Source: Lytechinus pictus (taxonomy: Eukaryota > Echinodermata > Echinoidea > Temnopleuroida > Toxopneustidae). Taken from it: a DNA stretch of 64,000 bases. The stretch spans positions 32,044,001 to 32,108,000 of the forward strand of contig NC_087246.1 of assembly GCF_037042905.1 (NCBI RefSeq). Reading direction: 5' to 3'. Below are positions 48,820 through 60,300 of this stretch, in pieces; within the stretch, counting starts at the first letter, position 1; each line of letters opens with the position of its first letter. The translations under genes were made by a program, and so were the position numbers. Below the pieces are notes generated by a model that was given only the letters and a program-made list of their open reading frames with translations, was not told the DNA's origin and searched no databases.

Positions 48820-49180
48820 GGTCAGAAAAGGAAATATGATAGACGAGGAGATTGGTAAAGAGAAAGAAGGGGGAGGGGAGGGGAAGAGGTTTGTGGAGAG
48901 AGATTGGGAGTGGGAGAGAAAGACAGGGAGAGAGATAGAGAAAGAACGCAGAGAGAAGATTTACAGACAAGTGGAGAAAGGAGGAGGAGGAGAGGGGAAG
49001 GAGAGGGGGAGGATGGGACGGGGGGGGGGGGTTGGAGGATGAGGGTGGAGGATGAGGGTGGGTGTAATAGCGTCATAAAACAGGAGGATGGATTGAAAGA
49101 AAGGAAAGGTAACATAGTTATTTTAAAAAATCCATGACGTTATAAAGGCCAGAGTGAGAGAGAGAGAGAGAGATGGAGAG
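48820..49180. repeat. Purine-rich GA/GGA tract with G-runs
   Basis: About 360 bp almost entirely A and G on the plus strand, including a 12-bp G-run at 49020-49031 and a (GA)n run at 49152-49172. Open frames on both strands here are products of the biased composition. Confidence 0.85.
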
Positions 49181-49452
49181 AAGATGAAAAGGGTTATTTG
49201 GATCGCTATAAAAGATAAGAGTTTTCTTTTTAAATGATATCCTTACCAACATGTATAGTACGAGTCATCCTTTATTTTTCAAATGGACGGTCAAACTTTA
49301 TTAAAATATTCATCACTGAGAGTATATTCTTGTTCGAATCAATATTTTGACAAGTAGGTCTTACAAAATAATGAATATATAATTATTACTCTGGTATACT
49401 ATTGCATAATGGCGTATGGGCAGAAATGTTAATTGTGTTTCTCTTCCATTAA

Positions 49453-50054
49453 AGGGGTGGTCCAGGCTGGAAATATTTAATCTCAATAAATATAGTCAAA
49501 TTCACAGAGCAAAATGCTGGAAATTTGATCAAAATCAGATAGCAAATAACAAAGTTATTGAATTTTAAAGATTTGCATTATTCCGGTGAACAGTTCTAGG
49601 CATGTCTTTATGAATATTCATTAGGTGGGGTGATGATGTCATATCCCCACTTGTTCTTTTGTATTTTATTATAGGAAATTAGGTTTATTCAAAAATTTTC
49701 TACCAAGAACTAAAACGATTGGATTGACAACTGATTAAGTGCATAGGTTATGTATTGCCGCAACTTATTTCATCATGATAGAGACACATCATTTACACAT
49801 ATATGAAAAAATGAAACATTTATGATTTCATGTAATAACATAAGAAAAAGGAAAGTGGAGATGTGACATCATCAGCCCACCTAATGAATATTCATGACGA
49901 TGTGCATATAACCTTTTTCACAAAATATTGATAAACTTTAAAATTCAATAACTTCGTTATTTTTTATCCGATTTTGATGGAATTTTCAACATTTTGCTCT
50001 GTGAATTTTAGTCTATTTATTTAGATATAAATATTTTCATCCTGGACCATCCAT
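49453..50054. mobile_element. Long inverted-repeat element flanked by TTAA
   Basis: About 602 bp between TTAA tetranucleotides (49449-49452 and 50055-50058). The ends AGGGGTGGTCCAGGCTG and CATCCTGGACCATCCAT are inverted. Inverted similarity extends about 190 bp inward on each side (ACAGAGCAAAATG against CATTTTGCTCTGTG; ATGAATATTCATTAGGTGGG against CCCACCTAATGAATATTCAT). TTAA duplications are characteristic of piggyBac-type transposons, so this is probably a non-autonomous member. There is no transposase. Confidence 0.78.
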
Positions 50055-50058
50055 TTAA

Positions 50059-53000
50059 GCAGATAAATATACATTGACAAAGTGACATTTAATAGCGAGT
50101 CTGCACAGAGCTCAAACATGTCAGAGGGTGTTAATTCCATGTGATTAACACCCATTTGTAGCACGTCAGCTTCTAGGAAGAAGGTCTTTACAGCTTTGAG
50201 TAAACCAAAACAATTCAAGATCTTCTCGCATAAAGCAGACGATTTCAGACATACAGCACACAAACATTTAGACAAAAGCAACGATATGAGGGTGCGTGAG
50301 TTTGGATTGGGCTAATATGCACTTCTAAGAAACAAAAATAGTGTGAAGTCAAAAACAAGCATTGGCAAAAGAGCAATAATCCGAATTACTAATTCTACAT
50401 TATTTTGTATCATACGACATTTCCTCTAACAATTTACGATTCTTATCAAATATTTAGGTTTCAAATGGCAGTACTCATTACTGGGCAAATGGTTTTTTTT
50501 ATCAAGAACTCCTTTATGTATATGTTAGCTTTAAATTTTCAAATCGAATTCCCAATATTTTGTGAATTTCAAACAAATTATTCCAATAATATACCCAACT
50601 AATTTACCGTTTTATGACTTTTTGACTGCAGGCAAGAAAAGGGCACCAATTTTATTTGCCTTGTGACCGGTACATCCTTATTTCCCCTTTTTAAAGGCGT
50701 GTAAACAAACTCTAAACCCCATTAAAAAGCCTGAACTGTGAACCCTCAATATTGTTCTGGAATAATGAAGAATATGCCGCGAGAGGAAATGTCATATAAC
50801 CATTTAGGAGGCGGATTGGTAGCTTTTCGTTCAATATACGTTGAACTCAAAATTTCCTTTGGACTATTATAGTAACACCCACAGCATTTTACTCTGAAAC
50901 CGGCTACTTTGCGATTGCTAACTCAACCCACTCTAAAATAATGGGATGGGACGCCATTTTTGTTTTAAATATTTAATTGCATATCACAATAAGAAGTATA
51001 TAATGAGCAGAAAATATTTCAAACTTTGAAAAGTAGGTAACTCCTATTACTGATACAAAATGATTGTGGTGTGTTTAAGTCGAAAATCCTGAAATATAAT
51101 GTAGGTATTAAGGGAGATACATCGAATTTAATTAAAATTTATCGAACTGCTCTAAAAATATAACGCCGTTTAGGAATGCGGAACTTTTGGTATTTGAACT
51201 TTTGCATATAATATTTAGACAACTGCAGAAAACAATGAATACGTGGATGGATTATAGAGAAACGAATAGAAAACAAGTAGATTTAGCATAAGCCAAAGAA
51301 AATAGAGGATGATTGAGCCACAGTTGAAACTCTTGAGACTTTCTTTATATATCGTACCAGTTTCTATGACAACAAGATAAAGGAATTCAAATTGATATAT
51401 GAAGCGTAAGCCTAGTTATGACAGGAATTATGGAAAGATTGTGTAAATTGTGATATGATATGCAACCTATAAATTTATATGTATATAGGTTTCGGCCCCA
51501 TTGAGTTGTTTACACGTCATGGAATAAACCAATTCACTTTTGCACTCCTGCCTAAAATATAACGTAATTCATCAAATCATAATGCTATTTATAAAACAAT
51601 AAAACAATTCCATATACCAACTTCGATGAAATCTATGTAATCTTGATATATGCTCAATATAAACAATGTAGTGAGCGAAGGATAGCTAAATAGTTTGCCG
51701 GTAACACAGCGCCCCAAATGCTAAAAAATATGGGTGTGTTGAAGAGGGGGGGGGGGGTGGGGTGGGGATGCCATTGACTTCTTTCATAATTGCGCCAATT
51801 GCGCTTAATTCCACTCGGTAATATAATCAGTATAAATGTTAATTCCTTAAAAATCCAATTGGAAAAAAAAATGTCACGGCTGAGCGATATGAAGGCTTGA
51901 GCACCCCTACTACGATGGCATTTATTCCTTAATACTGTCTGCTGTTTTTTTTATTCCTCAGCTCAGACGAGAATGTTAAATTGTCAATATTTCTCCAATA
52001 ATTCATCTAAAATAAGTTCCTCCAGGGCGGATAGATAAACTGTCCCGAAATAATGCGTTTTATCAAATTCCTCTCTCTGTTTCTGACGAACTATAGATTT
52101 CCATACAAAAACTCAAATTAGCCTAATAAGATTTGAATAAATTGCCTAAAGCAGTGGTTGCGGATTCGACGTTACATTCAAAACGTTTCCATGGAAACAA
52201 TAAAATGCTTGACAAGGGGGGGGGGTAAGGGGTGGAAGTACATGAAAATATCATTTGGCTCGAAAGAGGAAGATCTTGGCATGGACGGAATTTAGGTGAT
52301 GCATTTGTGATTTGGGGGATCACTGCTAAATGGCATTACTGCATCGGGTATAAACATAGCTGATTGCTCTAAAGAAAGCCACTCTACGATGAAAAATTCA
52401 AGATCTACAGCATCATTTCAATGTGCATTGTAAACACCTGTATCATCGCCGAGTAGCACCTTTTACATTGTTTTCAAAATTGTTTATAAATGCAGGCAAT
52501 GTAATGGAAGCTTTCACCTTTACTCGAATCAATGATTAAATATTAGACTTCCCCCTTTTCTGCGCCCAGTACTTTACATCACTACATTAATTTGTACTCG
52601 TGCTTTCCTTGAAGGTCGACTTGTTAACAGCATACTGACAACAATTAGCGAGTGCGCTCTACAAAATGGCGGTCATAGAAACTCGGTCTCGCTGCATGAG
52701 GCGAAAACCGTCGCACTTTAACCGGTAATTTTTGCTAACAGATTGCGTGTTTAGCCTATCAATTTCAAAAGCGCATTCCAAAATGATTGCTCTATCGCTT
52801 GCAGGAGGAAATTGTCCTCTTTAACAAATTGGTCGCGTATCTGCTTAGGTGATGTGGACGTGGTAGAGTGCTCATTTAGATGCATTTTGATAAAATTAAT
52901 GGATTCTCCGGGGAGCCTTTTCAGCCACTTTTATCACTTTTCACCATTATGATCTTTAAAATGTGTGGAAGGTCTAGGAAGAACAGATACATTATTGATG

Positions 53001-56000
53001 GCCTTTATAATAGACTTGAATTGTGCAATAAAAGCTGAAGATGGCGGTATATCATGACGGTATGAAATAGCTTATTAATTTGTGTACAAGATAGTAAATA
53101 TATAGGCCTACCGATTCAAATGGATATATACGTTGAATTTGAATAAGACCTAAGGTAGGCCTATACATGGCAAACAATATATACAAAGAAGTAATTTACG
53201 TTTCATGGTTATATAAAGCATTTGGCAGAGCAAGACATAAAATTTTAAAATCACAAAACAAAAGCAAGCGAAGACAAAGCAAGTTATTACATTTAGCACA
53301 GCAGGAACGATAGGGTTATTTTGGAGACAAAGAGGAAATCTTTGTGTCAAATTTACGGATGTCTTTATGAATAAAATTCAATCGTCTATCGATAAAATTT
53401 GAAATATCCACATGCTGAAGAACAGTGTTCTATTATAAAGCTTTTCAAATGACAGTTATATTTTTCTCATTTCAAATTAAGCCATTGGAAATACAATTAT
53501 GCATTTTATTTGGCCTTCCAAAAAGTCATGCATAACTTAAAAACTTTATAAAACTTATCCACGGTTCCTTAACACGAAGGTTTGCAACCATTATGATATA
53601 TGAGTTCGCCAATGAAAATCTTTGTTTCGTTTTTTTAAAACTCTGACCGGAAACCAAACAAAAATGTTCTTTCATATAATACAATCTATCACAAACATTT
53701 TGTTACGGGGCTCAGGAATGGATGACTACAGCGTTATCTTATGATTTCCTCTTTTCACCAAAACTTCGTATGAAATAAGTCCCGACCATTTTCATCCACG
53801 ACCCCTTTGAAATAGGTCACATGACACGAACATGATTACATCACATACATGTACAAACACTACTAATATATATATACAGTACAATGTGACATCAGCATTT
53901 GCAAGAAAGAAGTAAACCAGAGGTTGTGTTATGTCAGTCATGTAGACCATTGGAAATATTTTCAGATGTCTCGTTCTTTTTTTTTTCTTTTTATTTATAA
54001 AAAAAAAATTACTTGAAATAATGATAAAGTGACAATCAAAGAACAGATTTCAGTGAAATATTCATATAGAATATATCTTTGCATATTCAGGCCAATATTG
54101 TACTTTGTTCCCAGCTGAAAAAAATATTCCAATACTCTATACGACGCTAAATGAAATGTAGCAACCAAGAGAGCGAGATGTGGTCTAAACGAAGCTGCAA
54201 CAATACTGACAATTAAAATTTGATGAACATTTACAGGTGCATGGTTGTGGAGAATCAAGCCTCGAAGATAAAATCTATAAATTATATCAGAACATATTCA
54301 AAATTCAGAAAAATAAAGAAAGTAATGAGGTAATGTAATGCGCATGCGCAGAAGGTCGTAGAGGAGGTGCTAGTGCGAATATATCATACCCGCCAACTCA
54401 AACCATTTTACGTGGATCGTTAAAACTACTCTTTTATTCGTTTCTTTTTAGTTTTGTTACCGGTGATTCAGAAATGATAGATGCGTTTGTGGAAAAATAA
54501 AAACGATCTGTAATACAGGTTTGAGTTGAGAGGTACGATTATCAAAGTGTCAAAATGAATAAATGCATCTGTGCATGTGCAGTGTGGTGTTCTAGGGGGA
54601 AAAAATGCAACTTTTAGACGACTGTGCGTGAAATGAAATATAAAATGCTTGGATGGAATGGAATGATGGAAAAAAAAGTTTCTCTTCTAAGAAGCTGGTG
54701 AATTTCCTACACCATTTATTCTACGGCAACATGATGACTAATGAGAGAGCGGTGGATGGAGAGGTCTCCGCAACTGTGCAATGAAGATGGTGAAGCAGAA
54801 TGGTGATCCACAAACCACGAAACATTTTTGAAAAATAGCAGGATTTCCGCTTTTGGAAAGAAAATCAGGTGTTGCCCGATGAGCTTTATGTTTTTTTTGT
54901 ACCTACATTACGTTGAGAGATTCGAATGCCATTCCGATGCGGTGTGCGTGAGAACCAAGCTACCTGCTAGCCAATCGTGAGGTCGGTGTGGGACCTTTAA
55001 CGTCCCCCGTCCGCTTGCAAGGAACAAGCTACGGTGGCGTGGAAAAAAAAGGCGGCATGCAAAGCAGTGAAATAATGACAAAAGTCGTCTAAAAATTCAT
55101 TTCAGATCATTCTTGGGATGATGACAAAAAACATGAAAAGGATGATAACAAAAATATTTACACGAATTTATGTCGTGATTGTGAGATGGTTTATGATGAT
55201 TATTGCCGACTATTGTGAAGTGCGATGGAACGAGCCTGCTTGATTTCATCCATGGAAGATGTAGAAGTGTTGGGTTTCGCATCTAGCACTAGTCCCACAT
55301 GTGCAACACTGTGTTGTGTTCTTGATGTAATGACCGTGATTTTAGTCGTCCATCAAGAACAATAGTTCAACAAAGGCCTACATAAACACAAAGACAGTTG
55401 AATATAAGGAATTATGTAGAATGAGAAACAACCAGCTAAACATTTTCCTTTTCTCCAAATACTAGAACAGGTTTAGAATAAATAGGGAATTTGATCATGT
55501 GGTCGAAAACCATCCTGTCGACGTCGCCATTACCGTAGTGCGCAGAGACTATTCAGAAATGAAGTTGTTATTATAGGTATTTGGTAAAGATTATGTATAA
55601 ATATGTATATGATATTATATGAGAGATGAGATTAATACATTTGAATACCATAATTATATACATACTATATAAATCAGCCTTCACTCTTTTACATGATTCT
55701 CATTTCATTTTCGTCATATTAGCGTCAATTTGTATCAATAATAATACAAGAACACGACAGTAATAACAATGAGTCATATCATTTTCTCTCAAAGCATAAT
55801 CCTTCAAAAATCAACCGTCTTATTTCAATCTAAAACAGAGTATAGCATGCATAATCTGAAATTTGATGGTGTAAGTTTTCACCCCCTTAATTAACATCAA
55901 GCGGATATTCTAATGCAGTTGGGAATCGTTTCACTTTGTGAGCCGCCGATTCCAAAAGTTCTAAAACTAAGATGAAACATATGTATGAGTGCTTGTATTT

Positions 56001-57279
56001 GTCCTCAAAAACCCTGAAACAGACCACAAAATAGGATGAAATACTCTAATTTAGACACAAGTAGCAATTTATTAGCCTGATTTCGAGAACTGTCTGTAAG
56101 ACGCATTCAGCTTATGCCCAGTTTTCTCAAATTCAAAAAGTCTGCTGGCTGTGTTGACTGCCTTCTGATGTGTGTATCTCCTATGCACACACTATTATTA
56201 GCTCCACTCTACATTCAGTGTACCTTGTACACACTGTACGTATGTCATACTGGGTTCATCCAGAGTTTATGTGTTGCAGTGTACAGATTCGCTGTATACA
56301 TATATTCATTGAAACCAACCCACAATTATTTTAAAACTTTGGTTTACATGTCTAAAGTTTTAAAATAGATCCTTTATATATAATACTTTGACACTTTTGG
56401 GATGGTATTGTTACACAATAAGCCTAATTCTTTTAGCCTTTTTCAAGAACTAAGATGAAAATTTCTAATATCAGAACAAAGTGAATTGATCACTTTCATC
56501 TAAAAACTTTGTTTTCAATCAATTAGGGTCAATAAATGGATAAACTATATCAAATAAGTCCCAGTAGTAATAATTAAAAGGGAAAGTGGCAAAAATCTGA
56601 ACATTATCATAACTTACTGAGTTCTGAGCTAAAACTTAAAGATGTATACTACTGTATATACTGAATGAGTGCAACGAAGTAATCTTTCTGATTTTCTCCA
56701 TTCCACTTACGTGACAACGGTTATCACGATAAAAACGTTTACTACGAAAAAATTACGGCTATAGGCCTATGACATATCACCAAGTTACTTTGCAGATTAA
56801 ATATAACCATGGAAGCAAATTGATGATACCTATTTGGAAATAAGAAATACTTGTTATCATGTTGTTCATGACACGATTAAATGGATATGTTTACGTCAAG
56901 GTAGTCACTGACTGAATTACATAATACACACTACATAATGTATTAGCCGAAACATCAAAATCATAGTTTGTGTCTTGATTATCATTTCCAAAATTAAAAA
57001 CCCAGCACACTCTGGTATTAACCTATAATGATAAAGCAACCGTTCGTTTAAGAGTTATGATTCTTTTTTTTACACGACACTTTTTTACGAATAATTGGTA
57101 GGTTTACACGTCAAGCAACATGATACACATAATCATACTTTTTTATGAGAGTGAATTTAAATTGTTCAGTTATGTTTCGATAGGGTAGAAATTGGAAGAG
57201 AGTGGGAGAGAAAGAAACAAATAAAGGGAGAGCGAGAGAGAGATGACAGGGGGAGGGGTGCTTGGGGTTTAAGTCTTAC
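50059..57279. other. Non-coding sequence, partly downstream intron of the P2X gene
   Basis: If the exon at 57280 belongs to a minus-strand P2X gene, its next intron begins here and the last exon should lie at lower coordinates. I could not locate it, because P2X C-terminal tails are poorly conserved. Poly-G runs occur at 51746-51757 and 52216-52225. A less AT-rich patch at 54930-55040 contains GTGGGACCTTTAACGTCCC. A purine tract lies at 57185-57260. Confidence 0.45.
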
Positions 57280-57396
57280 CTCATATGTTTTCTGCGCCCC
57301 GTTCTCATTACTTGCTACGTTCTGAAATTTTGCTTCTTTGTAGTATTTCCTCTTTTTAAGAAGATATAGTACAACGACATCACACATGACAGTAGC
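57280..57396 (-). CDS. P2X receptor exon (end of TM2 and start of C-terminal tail), partial gene
   Basis: P2X receptors are trimeric ATP-gated cation channels in the plasma membrane; each subunit has two membrane helices. This 117-nt phase-0 exon (39 codons) starts ATVMCDVVVLYLLKKRKYY and ends QKTYE. The first half matches the inner half of the second P2X membrane helix and the basic stretch after it (compare the vertebrate pattern ATVLCD..VLY). Residues 19-23, YKEAK, fit the conserved YxxxK motif needed for stable surface expression. The acceptor CTATTTTGTTTGCAG (AG at 57397-57398) and donor GAG|GTAAGA (GT at 57278-57279) are strong. Starting exactly at ATV and ending near a YE residue pair agrees, from memory, with the penultimate exon of vertebrate P2X4-like genes. 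The preceding exon (IPT..NIGSGLALLG-like) was not found between here and 64,000, and the final exon was not identified. The subtype cannot be assigned. Confidence 0.82.
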
Positions 57397-60300
57397 CTGC
57401 AAACAAAATAGAACATGGGATTTAATTAAATGAATCACGTCACACCGAGATTGTCTTCCAAAAAAAATGAAACGATTATTCCCTCATTCATTTATGGGAA
57501 TTTATAAATGTAAAATTCAAAGCATATGCATATAGCAGCTGGCATTGCTAATGTGTGTCATGGTAGAAGTTATTGATCTATGCAGCGAATAAGAAATAGA
57601 TGGATGATGACGGTGTTATATCATTTCGTCAAAAATGTTTGCTAATTTATGGAATACGAACTTCGATACTCTTATATCATTATCCAAGTCATACCAAATA
57701 GATCTATGAGAAATGACAACTACACAATTTAGTATGAGATCGAATATAATTCAGAAAACGAGAAATCAAAATAAGTATGATGACGAGATTAGCTCATCTT
57801 GATGGTTTGAATCAATGAAAATTTAGATCTATAAAAACTGTAAATTTATTATACACACGACTTCTCTTCAGTAATAAACACAATATGCAAAACACACATG
57901 ATGGCCACACGCACATCTGCCAGTACACACTTTCAACATCACAATATATTAAAGTATATATAGTGACTAAATTGGTAGTCAACTGGGTGCAACTGATATC
58001 TCTAGAAATATATCCTGACTGCAAATACATGTACTACATGCACACTTACTGCTCATACATGTGCTACAAAATCAAGATAATCCACTTAAATGCTTCATTA
58101 TAAAACAGGTAAGTCTTCAATAATGATTTAAAAATAGGAACGGACTGGGCCTTACTTATTGTAGGGGAAATTGATTTCAAATCTTAGCTGCTTTTGTTTC
58201 AAAAGCATCTGATTGACTCGGATCTGAATTGTCAGTAAAAATCAAATACTATTTGTTTCATGAAGAGTTCCCGTGAGATTGATAGGAAAAACATGAAAAA
58301 TACGTCTGCTTGGTCTGAATACCTATTAGTATCCTATCATTTTACCACTGACCTATTTTTTTGCTGTAAAATAGAAGAATATGATATAGGGCAACAGCTG
58401 AAACATTTCCCTATTGACTTCACTATGGTTAATTCTCGACGCAGACATGCTATCCACGCACACCAAGACTCCCGGGCTTTAATTAACATGAAAGAATATT
58501 ATTATCATAAGGACCTGAAATATGGTGACAACCAGGACCTCTAATTACAAATTGAAGATGATTTAGATCAATAGTGGATAATAATACAAATGTGTATCTC
58601 AACTAACTATTAAAATTCATGTAACGTAAGAGATATTGTATGTAGATAATGTGGCAACAGTCTCATCGAAGAAACAGGCTCTAGCTTTTACATTATTTCC
58701 AATGACACACCATTGGTCTGTTTGGACTACGTTTCGTTGGTGTGACTGCAACTGGCTTGTTACACGTTGCCACAAAATGAAGTCATAACATTAATATTAT
58801 CAGCGATTGAAGATGAATATAATCATATTTGTGCAGTCCGAATCGGACCACGCTGTTCATTTCATTAAGGTACAACATGTCTCGGGGGAGGGGGCACAAA
58901 ATAAATGTTGCAGAATTTTGTATATTTTGTCTTTAAAAGAGAACAGCCCTCTAGTTAAAGTTTTATGTGGGGTTTTATAACTGTTTTTTATATTTTTTTG
59001 CAGCAATTACCTTCATCCTTGCATTGCTATTCAGGAAGATTGCAAGCAATTGTCTGTGCCCCCTTCGTTTATATTTAAACAAATCCTGAATTCGCCACTG
59101 ATGAGGGAGCTGCACAAATTTCATGCTAGTATTGACCACAATGCATTCCATCCATCACTCAAATACTTATTCAAATACCAAAGCAACAGTTTTTGCAAAA
59201 ATAAAGCAAACATGTCTGATTCGTCAGAAATAGGCTAAATTGTCCCCGTTGAAAAATACCATTGCCCGTGGATTAATGGCGACTGGCACAATGTTAATTG
59301 GGTGTTTAACTCGATAACTCGATTTCGGCCGAAAACTAATAAAGATGTCGTCGTTCTTCTCCCAGCGATTCGGGTAATTACGGGAAGGCTTAATTTGGGC
59401 ACGGCTCGTAACATTAGATGCTATAGATGGGTATCGGAAAGAACATGAAAATGTCACGACAATCATTAAAAAAAGGCGAAGTTTAGCCAGCCCCTCTGTA
59501 CTGTATATCCTTCCAGATTTTGTTTTGAACCGCTCATTCACCCGGACTAGACAAATCGATTTCCTCATTCCGGGAGAGCAATAAAGCCACAGGTGCTATA
59601 AATCTGTTTAAGGGACGTTCAGACGTTTTGTGGTAATATCGAGTTTCGCATTTGCAACGGGGACGGATTCTGCAACATAGTAAATCTATTGATTGATCAA
59701 TGGATAGTTTAGAGGTCTTTGTCTGAAATTGGCGAAGCGCGACAGCAGATCGTCCTAAGTTTCGGAGCTGAAGAAAAAAATGAAAAAATGTCGTTTGTCC
59801 AGAGTCCAGGACAACACTACTGTTTAGATGCACCGATTTTTCGAAAAAGGCTGCTTTGTCATGAAAGGCTTTTGACAGTAAATCCTCAACGTACCAGAAA
59901 GCGTTTGCGTAGTGTTGGGAAATCTATCTTTTGCTACAATTACACCAACGAACCGACTCGAAACCGAACAAAGCTATTGTTATTTCGAATGGCCCGTCTT
60001 TGGCGGGTTTGTACTCCGTTTCGTTGAGAACATTCCCATGACGCATACAAATCTTTGAAAACTAAATCACAATAAATACTAAAACTACGATATCCTTTTT
60101 AAGTTGAATCACATTTGACACTAAAGTCCTATAGATAAGAACATCCCTCTATGTCCAGACAAGCACCTAGACACGTAATTATACTGCAAGATATATCCTT
60201 TCTGCTTGTATCTTTTACAAAGTCAGACGAATTTTGACGGATTTTTCTAATCCTCAGATGTAACAAATATGTTTTTGTTAGGGTTATATGTCTGTGGTCA

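Larger units (their letters stand above)
44040..49448. other. Non-coding sequence without recognised genes
   Basis: Long AT-rich stretch. Contains ATT/GAT/ATC simple sequence at 44383-44480, the E-box cluster at 47890-47997 and the purine-rich block at 48820-49180. Open frames here (for example 44493-44750 plus, 48053-48259 minus, 48620-49042 plus) show no recognisable domain. Confidence 0.45.

Noticed and set aside
48620-49115. Overlapping open frames of 140, 97 and 77 codons on both strands
   Set aside because: They lie in a GA/GGA-rich tract, whose composition gives few stop codons. The predicted proteins are low-complexity and contradict each other by strand.
58260-58544. 94-codon plus-strand open frame
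   Set aside because: No known motif, and it lies within the presumed P2X intron on the opposite strand. A retrocopy or chance frame cannot be told apart.
59224-60027. Open frames of 114 and 99 codons (minus) and 102 codons (plus)
   Set aside because: They overlap or abut on opposite strands without domains. I looked for P2X upstream exon signatures here and found none.
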